A stretch of DNA of 64,000 nt from UBA5794 sp963714375 (GCA_963714375.1 CAVQOG010000005.1:75335-139334); one strand, 5' to 3'; positions 17,943-26,607 are shown, counted from the stretch's first letter. Numbers and translations: made by a program. Notes: generated by a model from the sequence alone, not told the origin.

Positions 17943-18598
17943 CCGAAGTACTCGATCGTATCAAGGATGCGGCTGCCACCAGCGGCCGATCCGAGGACGC
18001 CATCACGCTTGTTGCCGTCTCGAAAGGTCGCCCGGACTCCTGCGTGCTCGACGTCTACCGTCAGGGTCACCGCACATTTGGAGAGAACCGGCAACAGGGG
18101 CTCGCGTCGCGCGTTGAAGCCAACCTGCCACCCGACATCTCATGGCACTTCATCGGACCACTCCAGGGACGAAAGGCACGCTATGTGTCTGAGCACGTCT
18201 CATTGCTCCACTCATTCGATCGGCTCGATCTCATCAGACGCTGGGACCACAGCGAAACTCCCGTCCTGCTCCAGTTCAACATGGCTGGTGAACAACAAAA
18301 GGGCGGATTTGTCCCTGAGGATGCAGATCGAGTCCTCAATGAGGTCTTGGCGGCCGGGATCGCCGTACGAGGAGTCATGGCCATTCCTCCAGCGGTTGAT
18401 GATCCGAACGAGGCGAGGAGATGGTTCGCCGGTTTGAAGTCCGTTTTCGACCGACTTCGCAGTGTGTCGTCCGAGATTGACACCCTCTCGATGGGGATGT
18501 CAAACGACTACGAGGTCGCAATCGAGGAGGGTGCTACGACGGTGCGCGTCGGAACCGCTATCTTTGGGCCAATACAGATCTCTGAACGGAACGGGTAA
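17924..18598 (+). CDS. YggS/PLPBP family pyridoxal phosphate homeostasis protein
   Basis: 224 residues with the single TIM-barrel fold of YggS. The PLP-binding Lys is in LVAVSKGRP near residue 36; HFIGPLQGRKARYV and LSMGMSNDYEVAIEEGATTVRVGTAIFG are the family signatures. It carries PLP and keeps B6 balance; no enzyme reaction is known for the family. ATG 17924 lies inside the end of pgeF; the open frame starts earlier (17852), but the YggS homology begins at MDSTNLTEVL. Confidence 0.92.
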   Translation: MDSTNLTEVLDRIKDAAATSGRSEDAITLVAVSKGRPDSCVLDVYRQGHRTFGENRQQGLASRVEANLPPDISWHFIGPLQGRKARYVSEHVSLLHSFDRLDLIRRWDHSETPVLLQFNMAGEQQKGGFVPEDADRVLNEVLAAGIAVRGVMAIPPAVDDPNEARRWFAGLKSVFDRLRSVSSEIDTLSMGMSNDYEVAIEEGATTVRVGTAIFGPIQISERNG

Positions 18599-18604
18599 GT
18601 CACG

Positions 18605-19231
18605 ATGGCGACACTTTGGAACAAGACGCTCTTCTACCTTGGTCTCGTCGACGAGGACAGCCAGGGTGCCGAGCAACACGACGGATCTGCCGGATCGGTG
18701 CATCCGATCGATGCACCACCGCCAGCCGAGACACAGTTCCAGGCCCAGCCTCAGCCTCACCCCGGGTCACAACAGGGCTCAGCAACCGCTTCGGTAAGAC
18801 CGCCGGGTGCTCTGGCCGGGCGACGGGTCGAACCACCGTCTGCGACACGACGGACCACATCGTCGGATCCAAGGCACGCAGAGGCCGGTCTCTACGTCTA
18901 TCCAACCCTCGGCGACGCGCCAACGACTGAGATGTCAGCACGGCGGATGGAGCCTGAGTCCCAGATCATCGTCGCACGGAACTTCTCTGACGCCCAGGCC
19001 CTCGCAGACGCGATTCGAGGCGACAGGGCAGTGGTGCTTGATCTTCGGTCAACCGAGCCCGAGATGGTCCGCAGGATCGTCGACTTCGCATCCGGCTTGA
19101 CGTACGCACTGGACGGCAAGATGTCCAAGACGGCACAGGGAGTCATTCTTGTAACGCCGAGCGGCGTTGTTCTTGGTGTTGCAGAACAGGAACGACTCGC
19201 CAGACTCGGACTGTTCGGGGTCGATCAGTAG
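18605..19231 (+). CDS. sepF: Cell division protein SepF
   Basis: 208 residues. The N-terminus MATLWNKTLFYLGLVDE is the amphipathic membrane-binding helix of SepF. A long disordered linker rich in Pro, Gln and Ser (about residues 20-110) leads to the C-terminal SepF core (PESQIIVARNFSDAQALADAI to the end), which dimerises and binds the FtsZ tail. In actinobacteria SepF replaces FtsA as the membrane anchor, consistent with the missing ftsA here. Confidence 0.95.
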   Translation: MATLWNKTLFYLGLVDEDSQGAEQHDGSAGSVHPIDAPPPAETQFQAQPQPHPGSQQGSATASVRPPGALAGRRVEPPSATRRTTSSDPRHAEAGLYVYPTLGDAPTTEMSARRMEPESQIIVARNFSDAQALADAIRGDRAVVLDLRSTEPEMVRRIVDFASGLTYALDGKMSKTAQGVILVTPSGVVLGVAEQERLARLGLFGVDQ

Positions 19232-19232
19232 C

Positions 19233-19505
19233 GTGGAATTCGTCTACTGGGTCGCGAATCTTCTCACCCTTGCACTGATCGTTTGGATCGTTCTGTCATA
19301 CATCGTCCTCTTTGGGCGAGTTGCATTCGATCACCCTGTCCGCAAGCTGTACGAATTTTTCAACCGGATCATTGATCCCATGCTGAGACCCATTCGAGCG
19401 GTCATCCCACCGGTCAGAGTCGGCGGCGCTTCCCTCGACCTGTCTCCAATCGTTCTGATCTTCGCAATCCGCTTCATCCCGATCATTCTGGACTTCTTCA
19501 TCTAG
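19233..19505 (+). CDS. YggT family membrane protein
   Basis: 90 residues with two membrane helices (about 4-26 and 63-85) separated by the conserved loop YEFFNRIIDPMLRPIRAVIPP. The family is found after sepF in dcw clusters of many Gram-positive and cyanobacterial genomes and affects division or membrane organisation; the molecular role is not settled. GTG 19233 starts two bases after the sepF stop. The frame upstream to 19167 overlaps sepF. divIVA, which often follows, is absent; ileS converges six bases later. Confidence 0.88.
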   Translation: MEFVYWVANLLTLALIVWIVLSYIVLFGRVAFDHPVRKLYEFFNRIIDPMLRPIRAVIPPVRVGGASLDLSPIVLIFAIRFIPIILDFFI

Positions 19506-19511
19506 GGCCGA

Positions 19512-22500
19512 CTAGCGGTCTGACAGACCACTCGGACGAACCAGAAGCTCCACGGTTGCATCGCCGAGATCGAGGACGACCCCTTCCGAATCGATGGTTA
19601 CGGATCGATCAATGACATCGGCGAGTACCTCCCCACCAATGAGAGCGGAATGGGTCGTGAAGGCTTCAGCGACATCGGTGCTGTCCGTCGTGTACGCAAC
19701 AACGATGTGGTCAGTGACGTCGAGATCGAGGTCTCTACGCATGCCCTGAATCCTGTTGACGAGCTCGCGGGCGAGACCTTCGATACGAAGGGTTCGGTCG
19801 ACGGCACAGTCGAGCGCGACGGAGAGTGACCCTTCGGAGGCAACCACCGTTCCGTCGCGGGGCGTTCGTTCAACGACGATGTCGGCGTCGGTGATGGTGA
19901 ACTGGCCGACGGTTGCAGCCTTCCCATCCATGACGGAGGCAATCGTCGCGTGGTCAAGGGATGCAATGGCTGTAGCCACCGCCTTGGTTTCCTTGCCGTA
20001 GCGGGGGCCGAGCACCTTGAAGTCTGCCTTGGCAGACAGATCAATCAAACCGGCCTCATCCTCGTGGACATCGACGGACTTCACGTTGAGTTCTTCAGCG
20101 ATGAGCTGTGCATGCTCATGCACCGCAGCGCGTTCATGTGGCGTCCGGGTTACGATCGTGACCCTTGCGAGCGGCTGTCTGACGCGGAGATTCTCCCGCT
20201 TGCGCAGACCTCTCCCGAGATTCACAACCGATCGTGCGGTTTCCATCGAACGTTCAAGCTCGACGTCAATGGCGGATTGGTCCGCAGTCGGATAGTCGGT
20301 GTGATGGATGCTTACGGGAGCATCGGGTTTCATGGGTCTGACGAGACCCTGATAGATCTCCTCCGCGACGAACGGCAGAATGGGGGAGGCAACCGAGGCG
20401 AACGTCGTGAGCGTCTCGTACAAGGTTGCGAACGCGGCAAGCTTGTCGCTGTCATCGTCAGCACCGCGATGAGCCCAGAAGCGCCGTCTACTTCTTCGGA
20501 TGTACCAATTGGTCAGATCGCCGACAAATCCGATGATGGGAGGTACGACTGAGAACAACCGATACGCCTCCATCTCGGTGTTGACGGATGCGATGAGACT
20601 CTGGAGGACCGAAATGACCCAACGGTCAATCTCTGGTCGCTCAGCAAGTGGTGGAGCTGAAGAAAGGTCGTCGGGTGTGATGTTGTCGGCATCGGCATAT
20701 GTCGAGAAAAACGAATACGCGTTCCAGAGCGGGAGTAACACGGTTCGAACAACGTCTCTCACCCCGTCCTCAGCAAACCGGAGCGGTTCGCCTCGCACGA
20801 CGGGGGAGTTGATGAGGTAGGCGCGGAGGGCGTCGGCCCCGAATGCGTCGATGACGTGGGAGGGGTCCGGATAGTTCTTGAGCGACTTGGACATCTTCCG
20901 TCCGTCCTCAGCCAGGATCATGCCGGTGACGACGCAGTTCTGGAAGGGTGCCTGATCCATGATCGCGGTCGAAAGCACCAACAAGGTATAGAACCAACCA
21001 CGGGTCTGATCGAGGCCCTCTGCTATGAAATCGGCTGGAAACCGCTCCTCAAATCGAGTCTTGTTCTCGAACGGATAGTGAATCTGGGCATAGGGCATCG
21101 AACCGCTCTCGAACCAGCAGTCGAGAACCTCAGGCACTCGAACCATCGTTCCGCCACATGCCGAGCATGCCCATGTGACCTTGTCGACGATGTGCTTGTG
21201 GAGATCATCGACCATGACGCCCGACAGACCCTCGAGTTGCTTCCGAGACGAAACACAGACCTGCTCATCGCACGCGTCGCACTGCCAAACAGGAATACAC
21301 GAACCCCAATATCGATTCCGACTGATCGCCCAGTCCCGTGCCCCTTCGAGCCAATTGCCGAAACGTTTCGCGCCGACTGCTTCAGGGACCCACCGGATGT
21401 CCTTGTTGACCTCAACCATCCGATCCCGAAACTGCTCAACCGCGACGAACCATGTTGGAATCGCTTTGTAGATCAGAGGCGTACCTGTCCGCCAGCAGAA
21501 CGGGTATGAGTGGTTGATTGTTGCTCGGTTGAAGAGCTTTCCGGACTCCTTGAGAAGTTCGATCAGGCGATCATCAGCATCCTTGACGTTGATGCCTTCA
21601 ACCTCGGGAACCTCGTGGGTGAAACGCGCTTCGGCATCAACCGGGTCAACGATCGCGTCGATACCAGCCTCGGACAGGGCGATGAAGTCAGCCTCACCGT
21701 ACGCAGGGGCCATGTGGCCAATCCCTGTTCCCTCACCAGAGGTGATCTCGGATGATGCGATCACCACGAAGGCACCGTTGGCGCGCTCGCCGAGGAAGAA
21801 GTCGAATGGCGGGGCATAGGAGACACCAACAAGATCAGATCCAACGGCGGTGCCCACGACGGTAGCGCCGTCGCCAAATATGGACTCCAAACGCTCAGCA
21901 CCGACCCAGTAGGTTCCGCTTCGATCCGGGTGTGTCACTCGAACATAGGAGATGTCGGCACCGACAGCGATGGCAAGGTTGCTCGGTAGGGTCCACGGCG
22001 TGGTCGTCCAGATGAGGAGCTTGTCTCCCCGCTCGGCAGGTCCCATGCCGTCGATCACGTCAAGAGAAACCGTGATGGCGGGATCATCGACGTCGCGGTA
22101 ATCGAGGTTTGCTTCGAAGTTCGATAGGGGCGTTGTTGCACCGTACGAGTACGGAAGGACTTTGAAGTCCTGGTACACGAGACCGCGTTCCCAGAGTTGA
22201 CCGAAGACCCACCACACGCTCTCCATGAAGTCGACGTCCATGGTTTTGTAGTCGTCGTCAAAGTCGACCCATCGCCCGATCCGCGATGTGATGTCGTACC
22301 AGTCCTCCGTCGTGGTGTTGACCATCGAGCGGCATGCCTCGTTGAATGTGTCGACACCGAGATCCTGGATTTCAAGCGGACCCGAAACACCGAGCTGCTT
22401 CTCCACCTCCATCTCGATCGGCAAACCGTGGGTGTCCCAACCGAATCTGCGTTCGACGCGGTAGCCCCGCATCGTCCAGTAGCGGGGAACGATGTCCTTG

Positions 22501-22703
22501 ACGACGCCTTGGAGGATGTGACCGTAGTGAGGCGAACCTGTGGCGAACGGTGGCCCGTCGTAGAACGTGTACTCGGGGGCGTCGGAGCGGAGATCGATTG
22601 AGGTTCTGAAGGCATCGCTCGATTCCCAGAAGTCCAGGATTCGGCGGTCGAGCGCGGGGAAGTCGGCTGCAGGAACTTGGGGGAAGGTCTTTTTGGATGT
22701 CAC
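19512..22703 (-). CDS. ileS: Isoleucyl-tRNA synthetase IleRS
   Basis: 1063 residues, the length of the longer eukaryotic-like IleRS type that many actinobacteria have. The class I signature PHYGH is at residues 58-62 and KMSKS near 602-606; the editing (CP1) domain lies between. A zinc-like cysteine cluster (CIPVWQCDACDEQVC, then CSACGG) sits before KMSKS. The start is GTG 22703, nine bases after AAGGA; an ATG-CCG-TGA triplet series overlaps it. A T-box lies directly upstream. Confidence 0.96.
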   Translation of the reverse strand: MTSKKTFPQVPAADFPALDRRILDFWESSDAFRTSIDLRSDAPEYTFYDGPPFATGSPHYGHILQGVVKDIVPRYWTMRGYRVERRFGWDTHGLPIEMEVEKQLGVSGPLEIQDLGVDTFNEACRSMVNTTTEDWYDITSRIGRWVDFDDDYKTMDVDFMESVWWVFGQLWERGLVYQDFKVLPYSYGATTPLSNFEANLDYRDVDDPAITVSLDVIDGMGPAERGDKLLIWTTTPWTLPSNLAIAVGADISYVRVTHPDRSGTYWVGAERLESIFGDGATVVGTAVGSDLVGVSYAPPFDFFLGERANGAFVVIASSEITSGEGTGIGHMAPAYGEADFIALSEAGIDAIVDPVDAEARFTHEVPEVEGINVKDADDRLIELLKESGKLFNRATINHSYPFCWRTGTPLIYKAIPTWFVAVEQFRDRMVEVNKDIRWVPEAVGAKRFGNWLEGARDWAISRNRYWGSCIPVWQCDACDEQVCVSSRKQLEGLSGVMVDDLHKHIVDKVTWACSACGGTMVRVPEVLDCWFESGSMPYAQIHYPFENKTRFEERFPADFIAEGLDQTRGWFYTLLVLSTAIMDQAPFQNCVVTGMILAEDGRKMSKSLKNYPDPSHVIDAFGADALRAYLINSPVVRGEPLRFAEDGVRDVVRTVLLPLWNAYSFFSTYADADNITPDDLSSAPPLAERPEIDRWVISVLQSLIASVNTEMEAYRLFSVVPPIIGFVGDLTNWYIRRSRRRFWAHRGADDDSDKLAAFATLYETLTTFASVASPILPFVAEEIYQGLVRPMKPDAPVSIHHTDYPTADQSAIDVELERSMETARSVVNLGRGLRKRENLRVRQPLARVTIVTRTPHERAAVHEHAQLIAEELNVKSVDVHEDEAGLIDLSAKADFKVLGPRYGKETKAVATAIASLDHATIASVMDGKAATVGQFTITDADIVVERTPRDGTVVASEGSLSVALDCAVDRTLRIEGLARELVNRIQGMRRDLDLDVTDHIVVAYTTDSTDVAEAFTTHSALIGGEVLADVIDRSVTIDSEGVVLDLGDATVELLVRPSGLSDR

Positions 22704-22890
22704 GGCATGGATCCTTGTCTCGTCACCTCTCGGTGCCGGGACGGGGGAACCGCGGTACCACCCGGCTTGCTGGCGATGCCAGCCGCTTCATTGGCCCGTG
22801 CGAGGGCGATTCGGTGGGGTCTATTTGTGAGCCCGAAGGTTCACGTTCTTCCCACAGCTCAGAGGTGATCTCCGCGTGTAGGCGGTCCTC
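22704..22890 (-). promoter_or_regulatory. T-box riboswitch before ileS (isoleucine-type)
   Basis: On the minus strand the invariant T-box core GGGTGGTACCGCGG is present (forward 22750-22763). Upstream, a short stem I (arms around 22873-22886) precedes GGAGATCACC, where ATC (forward 22867-22869) would be the Ile specifier codon. No run of T follows a terminator hairpin, and the element ends at the ileS start, so regulation is probably at translation, as known for actinobacterial ileS T-boxes. Uncharged tRNA-Ile would expose the start. The exact 5' boundary is uncertain. Confidence 0.85.
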
Positions 22891-22902
22891 GTCAAGGCCT
22901 TC

Positions 22903-22951
22903 AGAGCTTACAGCCAAAGAGCTTACAGCTTTCAGTTTTCAGCTTTCAGCG
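22903..22951. repeat. Heptamer tandem array (7 units) between DUF167 gene and ileS
   Basis: Seven consecutive 7-base units in one register, the clearest being TACAGCT, TTCAGTT and TTCAGCT. On the minus strand the array supplies the last codons and the TGA stop of the DUF167 gene (stop 22932-22934) and continues to just before the ileS T-box. Confidence 0.75.
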
Positions 22952-23228
22952 ATTGGCGGACGGTGTCAAGAGAGACTCCGGTGAGAGCGATCGTCTTTTC
23001 GCGGTGGCCCACACCGGCTACAACCTCGGCGCCCAGGGCGCCCGTTGTCTTGCACAGCAAAGCGCAGACGGCTTCGTTGGCTTTCCCGCGTTCGGGCGGA
23101 GCGGCAACGCGACTCTTGATTCGGCCACCGTGGAGACCCACAATCTCGGTACGAGAGGCATTCGGCACCACAAGTACCCGGACCTCGACGGCATCCCCCA
23201 CAGCACGAATCAGCTCCGGCACTTTCAT
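22932..23228 (-). CDS. DUF167 (YggU) family protein
   Basis: 98 residues. The family signature VRVLVVPNASRTEIVGLHGGRIKSRVAAPPERGKANEAVCALL is complete, followed by VAGVGHREKTIALTG. The fold is known from structures but the function is not. YggU genes often sit near yggT or division genes, which matches this neighbourhood. The last residues (LKAEN) and the stop codon lie inside a heptamer array, so the C-terminus has probably been set by the repeat. Confidence 0.88.
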   Translation of the reverse strand: MKVPELIRAVGDAVEVRVLVVPNASRTEIVGLHGGRIKSRVAAPPERGKANEAVCALLCKTTGALGAEVVAGVGHREKTIALTGVSLDTVRQSLKAEN

Positions 23229-23273
23229 ATGGCAATCTTACGCTCAACTTCTAAGACTTCAGACTCCCGCAAC

Positions 23274-23297
23274 CGTCCCCCCTTCGGGGGAACGGAT
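23274..23297. repeat. GC-rich hairpin with TTCG loop in a divergent intergenic region
   Basis: An inverted repeat pairs CCGT plus CCCCC with GGGGG plus ACGG around a TTCG tetraloop, with one mismatch. It lies next to a heptamer array between the divergent DUF167 and TraR/DksA-like genes. It resembles part of the 66-base element at 26627 and 36183, but I could align only the C/G core. Confidence 0.4.
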
Positions 23298-23301
23298 TGA
23301 A

Positions 23302-23343
23302 ATCTGACTTCTGAGATCCGAAATCCGTAATCCGTAATCCGTT
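23302..23343. repeat. Heptamer tandem array (6 units)
   Basis: Six 7-base units in register; the last four are variants of ATCCGTA, the first two ATCTGAC and TTCTGAG. Located in the divergent gap between the DUF167 gene and the TraR/DksA-like gene, about 65 bases before the latter. Confidence 0.75.
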
Positions 23344-23406
23344 TTCTCACTTCTGTCCTCCACAATCGGTGCTTCCGTGCTACCTTTCCGGCTCCGGGGA
23401 GGTTGT

Positions 23407-23778
23407 ATGGCCAGACAACTTGCAGCATCTACGCTCAAACGGCTCAGTGAGAGACTTGAAGAGGAACGGATTCGCCTTGAGCGGATCATCGCCGACCATG
23501 ATGAAGCACGGGAAGAATTAAGGCTCGCTGAGGGTTCTGCAGACAGGAACGCCGATCCCGACAATGTGGATGGCGGTGCGATCGCAGTCGCAATCGAGAT
23601 GGACCTTACGATGGTTCAGAATGCACGAGATCTGTTGATCCGTGTGCGGCATGCCCAAGACCGCATGGAGAAAGGCCTGTACGGAACATGCGAGATAACG
23701 GATCAGCCGATACCGATAGCGCGGTTGGAAGCGCTTCCGTACGCGACGACGACGGTGGAAGCAGCAAACCGTATCTGA
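23407..23778 (+). CDS. TraR/DksA-like protein with a degenerate zinc finger
   Basis: 123 residues from ATG 23407 (GGGGAGG just upstream). A coiled-coil N-terminal half rich in Glu and Arg is followed by the DksA-type tail YGTCEITDQPIPIARLEALPYA. Normal TraR/DksA proteins have four Cys as CxxC-x17-CxxC; here only the first Cys remains and the others are replaced (CEIT, then TTVE). It could still enter the RNA polymerase secondary channel through the coiled coil, but zinc binding is not expected. It overlaps lspA by 91 bases in another frame. Confidence 0.75.
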   Translation: MARQLAASTLKRLSERLEEERIRLERIIADHDEAREELRLAEGSADRNADPDNVDGGAIAVAIEMDLTMVQNARDLLIRVRHAQDRMEKGLYGTCEITDQPIPIARLEALPYATTTVEAANRI

Positions 23779-24230
23779 GTGTCAGGCAATTGGCGGGTCT
23801 CGTGGCCGCCGTTGTCGTTCTCGCTGATCAACTCACCAAGGCGTGGGCCCAATCCGCTCTCGCCGATGGTCCCATCGTTCTGATCGAGAACTTCCTCCAA
23901 CTGCGTCTCACGTACAACACGGGGGCAGCATTCTCGATGTTCTCGACCGGCGGTCCGTTGATTGCAGTCGTCGCCGTCGGCGTGGTCGTGATGATCATGT
24001 TCGTATTGACCGATACCTCGAGGCGAGGCGAGGCGATCGCTCTGGGCATGGTTCTTGGGGGTTCACTCGGGAATCTGATCGATCGTATTGCGCGCGGTGA
24101 CGGTTTCCTCGATGGTGCTGTCATTGACTTCATCGACTTTGACTTCTTCGCAACATTCAACGTTGCTGACATGGGGATCACGCTTGGAGTGGGTTTGCTG
24201 CTCTTGGTCGCTTTCCTCCATCGCCCATGA
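23688..24230 (+). CDS. lspA: Prolipoprotein signal peptidase LspA
   Basis: 180 residues with four membrane helices after a hydrophilic N-terminal extension of about 35 residues. LspA cleaves lipoprotein signal peptides after lipidation. The family motifs are VLADQLTKAW, TYNTGAAFSMF, GGSLGNLIDRI (first catalytic Asp) and FNVADMGI (second catalytic Asp). The N-terminal extension overlaps the preceding gene; a later GTG or TTG near 23790 is a possible alternative start. Its stop overlaps rluD (ATGA). Confidence 0.92.
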   Translation: MRDNGSADTDSAVGSASVRDDDGGSSKPYLSVRQLAGLVAAVVVLADQLTKAWAQSALADGPIVLIENFLQLRLTYNTGAAFSMFSTGGPLIAVVAVGVVVMIMFVLTDTSRRGEAIALGMVLGGSLGNLIDRIARGDGFLDGAVIDFIDFDFFATFNVADMGITLGVGLLLLVAFLHRP

Positions 24231-25180
24231 CTCACCGCACCATCGAGGTGCCGGCGGACCACGACGGAAATCGCGCCGACAAGACAATTGCCGTGATGCT
24301 TGGTGTCTCCAGAGGCGTAGCTCGATCCATGATTGATGCGGGGGATGCCACAATCGGTGGGAATCCGGTTCACGCATCTGATCGGCTCCATGCGGGGGAT
24401 GTTGTCGAAACTGTCACGCCACTTCTCGAGGTGGCGCTTGAAGCGGATGGGACCGTCGAGTTCGCCGTCACCTACGAGGATGCCTCAATCATCATCGTCG
24501 ACAAGCCAGTCGGTCTGGTTGTCCACCCAGGTTCAGGTCGGACGAAAGGCACCCTTGCCCACGGTCTCCTCGCGAGATTTCCGGAACTGGAAGGGGTCGG
24601 CCAAAAGGATCGCTGGGGCATTGTCCACCGATTGGATCGCGACACCTCTGGGCTCTTGGTTGTTGCTCGAACCGAGGATGCGTATGGAGCACTTACCGAC
24701 ATGATGCGCAGCCGGTCGATCCGCCGGCGATACCTCACGCTCGTTCGCGGCGTGTTCACCAACACCACCGGCACGATCGATGCCCCGATCGGTCGCGACA
24801 TCGCGAACCGCACGCGAATGCGTGTTGCCAAGGACGGGCGGTCCGCCGTCACGCACTATCGCAGGCTCGCGACATGGGGATACCAGGACGTTTCACTGCT
24901 ATCAGTCGTCCTTGAAACAGGCCGGACCCACCAGATAAGAGTCCACATGCGAGCTATTGATCATCCCGTTGTCGGGGATCCGGCCTATGGCAGGGCAGGC
25001 GTCTCTGGAGACCCCGGCCGACCGTGGCTCCACGCACGTCAACTCACCTTTGCCCACCCTGTGTCAGGTGAAACGATTGATATCCTGTCGCCGCTTCCCA
25101 TTGATCTGACCGATAGCCTTGCAACGCTTGGTGATCCTGACGAAGGGGATCTCGCCGATGTCAAGGGAGAAGACCTATGA
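24227..25180 (+). CDS. rluD: 23S rRNA pseudouridine synthase, RluD family
   Basis: 317 residues: an N-terminal S4 RNA-binding domain (to about residue 75) and a PsuA/RluD catalytic domain with HRLDRDTSGL, where Asp is the catalytic nucleophile, then KTGRTHQIRVHM-type motif (ETGRTHQIRVHM). RluD-type enzymes modify the helix 69 loop of 23S rRNA; other RluA relatives are possible. lspA-rluD adjacency is common in bacteria. ATGA overlaps at both ends join lspA, rluD and the acyltransferase. Confidence 0.92.
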   Translation: MTHRTIEVPADHDGNRADKTIAVMLGVSRGVARSMIDAGDATIGGNPVHASDRLHAGDVVETVTPLLEVALEADGTVEFAVTYEDASIIIVDKPVGLVVHPGSGRTKGTLAHGLLARFPELEGVGQKDRWGIVHRLDRDTSGLLVVARTEDAYGALTDMMRSRSIRRRYLTLVRGVFTNTTGTIDAPIGRDIANRTRMRVAKDGRSAVTHYRRLATWGYQDVSLLSVVLETGRTHQIRVHMRAIDHPVVGDPAYGRAGVSGDPGRPWLHARQLTFAHPVSGETIDILSPLPIDLTDSLATLGDPDEGDLADVKGEDL

Positions 25181-26607
25181 GTATCTATTACGAACGTCTC
25201 TCCAATCTTGATGCATCGTTTCTCGCCCTCGAAACGCCGGAGACGCACATGCACGTGGGTGCTGTCGCGCTCTTCGGGCCCGGCCCTTCGACAGGAACCG
25301 AAGGTGTCGACATTGACCGCATCCGCGCCATGATCGGATCCCGGCTCGATCTGATTCCCCGATACCGGCAGCGGCTTGCGACCGTTCCAATCGAAGGGGC
25401 TCCGGTCTGGGTGGACGACAAGTACTTCCACCTTGATTATCACGTTCGCCATGTCGCACTGCCGCATCCGGGAACGGACGAACAACTCAAGGCGCTGGCT
25501 GGTCGGCTCATGTCCCAGCAACTTGATCGGTCGAAGCCGCTGTGGGAACTCAACGTGGTTGAAGGGCTCGAGAATGGCGGGTTCGCAATAGTCACGAAGA
25601 TTCACCATTGCATGATCGATGGAATGTCAGGCATTGATCTGATGGCTGTGATCCTGGATTTCTCAGATTCCGTTGAGATCTCAGAACCGTCGCCTTGGAA
25701 AGCGCGATCGGCACCGACCGGAACCGAACTTGCCGTGCGAGAGGTTGCCCGTTCGGTTTCATCGTTCGTTGCGAATCTCAGCGATCTGAAGGCGCTCTCG
25801 ACCGAGATCGGAGCTACTGTCGAGGAGTGGAGGCACAAGCTGCGGGCATCGTTCGCTTCGCTCAGTTCGGGATGGTTGACACCCACGGGGCGAACAGCCC
25901 TGAACGGCCCGATTGGTCCGGGACGGTCGTTCGAATGGCTCGATCTCCCGCTACCAGAAATCAAGAGGATCAAGGCCGACCACCATGTGACGGTGAACGA
26001 CGTGATGCTCGCCATCGTTGCAGGCGGGGTTCGGTCCTATCTGTTGTCCGAGGGTGGGATGAGTGAGGAGGAACTCGTTGAAACCGAATTCCGAATCATG
26101 GCTCCTGTGTCAGTTCGGACGAGGGACGAAAAGGGATCGATGGGCAACAAGGTGGCGATGTGGCTCCTCACGCTTCCGATCGGGGAATCGGATCCTTCAA
26201 AACGGCTGATCGCTGTGCATGAGGCAACGAAGGAACTGAAGGAGACCGATCAAGCCCTCGGTGCGTCCACTCTCGTTGCAACAGCAACCGGTGCACCCTC
26301 ACCGCTGGTATCCCTCGCGGCCAGGCTCGCGTCACGTGCCAGACCATTCAACATGACGGTCACGAATGTCCCAGGACCACAGTTTCCGCTGTACATGGCC
26401 GGCTCTCCGATGGTCGCTACGTACCCGCTTGTGCCCCTGTGGCAGAGCCACGGCGTCGGCATCGCCATGTTCTCCCTCATGGGGAGGATCTTCATCGGCC
26501 TCAACACCGACCGAGACCTGATCCAAGACCCGAAGCTGATTGCCCATGCTCTCACGGAGGCATTCGAGGAGCTGGCGGCAGCGAAACCGATGACCGATGA
26601 CCGATGA
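25177..26607 (+). CDS. Wax ester synthase/diacylglycerol acyltransferase (WS/DGAT)
   Basis: 476 residues. The active-site motif HHCMIDG near residue 146 matches HHxxxDG, and the C-terminal half has the WS/DGAT domain (VTNVPGPQFPLYMAG, then GIAMFSLMG). The enzyme esterifies fatty acyl-CoA to diacylglycerol or fatty alcohols to make storage lipids; mycobacteria and other actinobacteria have many. It is unusual that it overlaps rluD by four bases and so appears translationally coupled to lspA-rluD. Its last codons (PMTDDR) and stop are read from a heptamer array. Confidence 0.9.
   Translation: MSIYYERLSNLDASFLALETPETHMHVGAVALFGPGPSTGTEGVDIDRIRAMIGSRLDLIPRYRQRLATVPIEGAPVWVDDKYFHLDYHVRHVALPHPGTDEQLKALAGRLMSQQLDRSKPLWELNVVEGLENGGFAIVTKIHHCMIDGMSGIDLMAVILDFSDSVEISEPSPWKARSAPTGTELAVREVARSVSSFVANLSDLKALSTEIGATVEEWRHKLRASFASLSSGWLTPTGRTALNGPIGPGRSFEWLDLPLPEIKRIKADHHVTVNDVMLAIVAGGVRSYLLSEGGMSEEELVETEFRIMAPVSVRTRDEKGSMGNKVAMWLLTLPIGESDPSKRLIAVHEATKELKETDQALGASTLVATATGAPSPLVSLAARLASRARPFNMTVTNVPGPQFPLYMAGSPMVATYPLVPLWQSHGVGIAMFSLMGRIFIGLNTDRDLIQDPKLIAHALTEAFEELAAAKPMTDDR

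Noticed and set aside
19950..20552. 200-codon plus-strand frame, and others at 20856 and 21510
   Set aside because: All lie antisense to ileS, which is intact and continuous.
23302..23343. CRISPR array
   Set aside because: The repeats are 7 bases, directly abutting and degenerate with no spacers; no cas genes are near.
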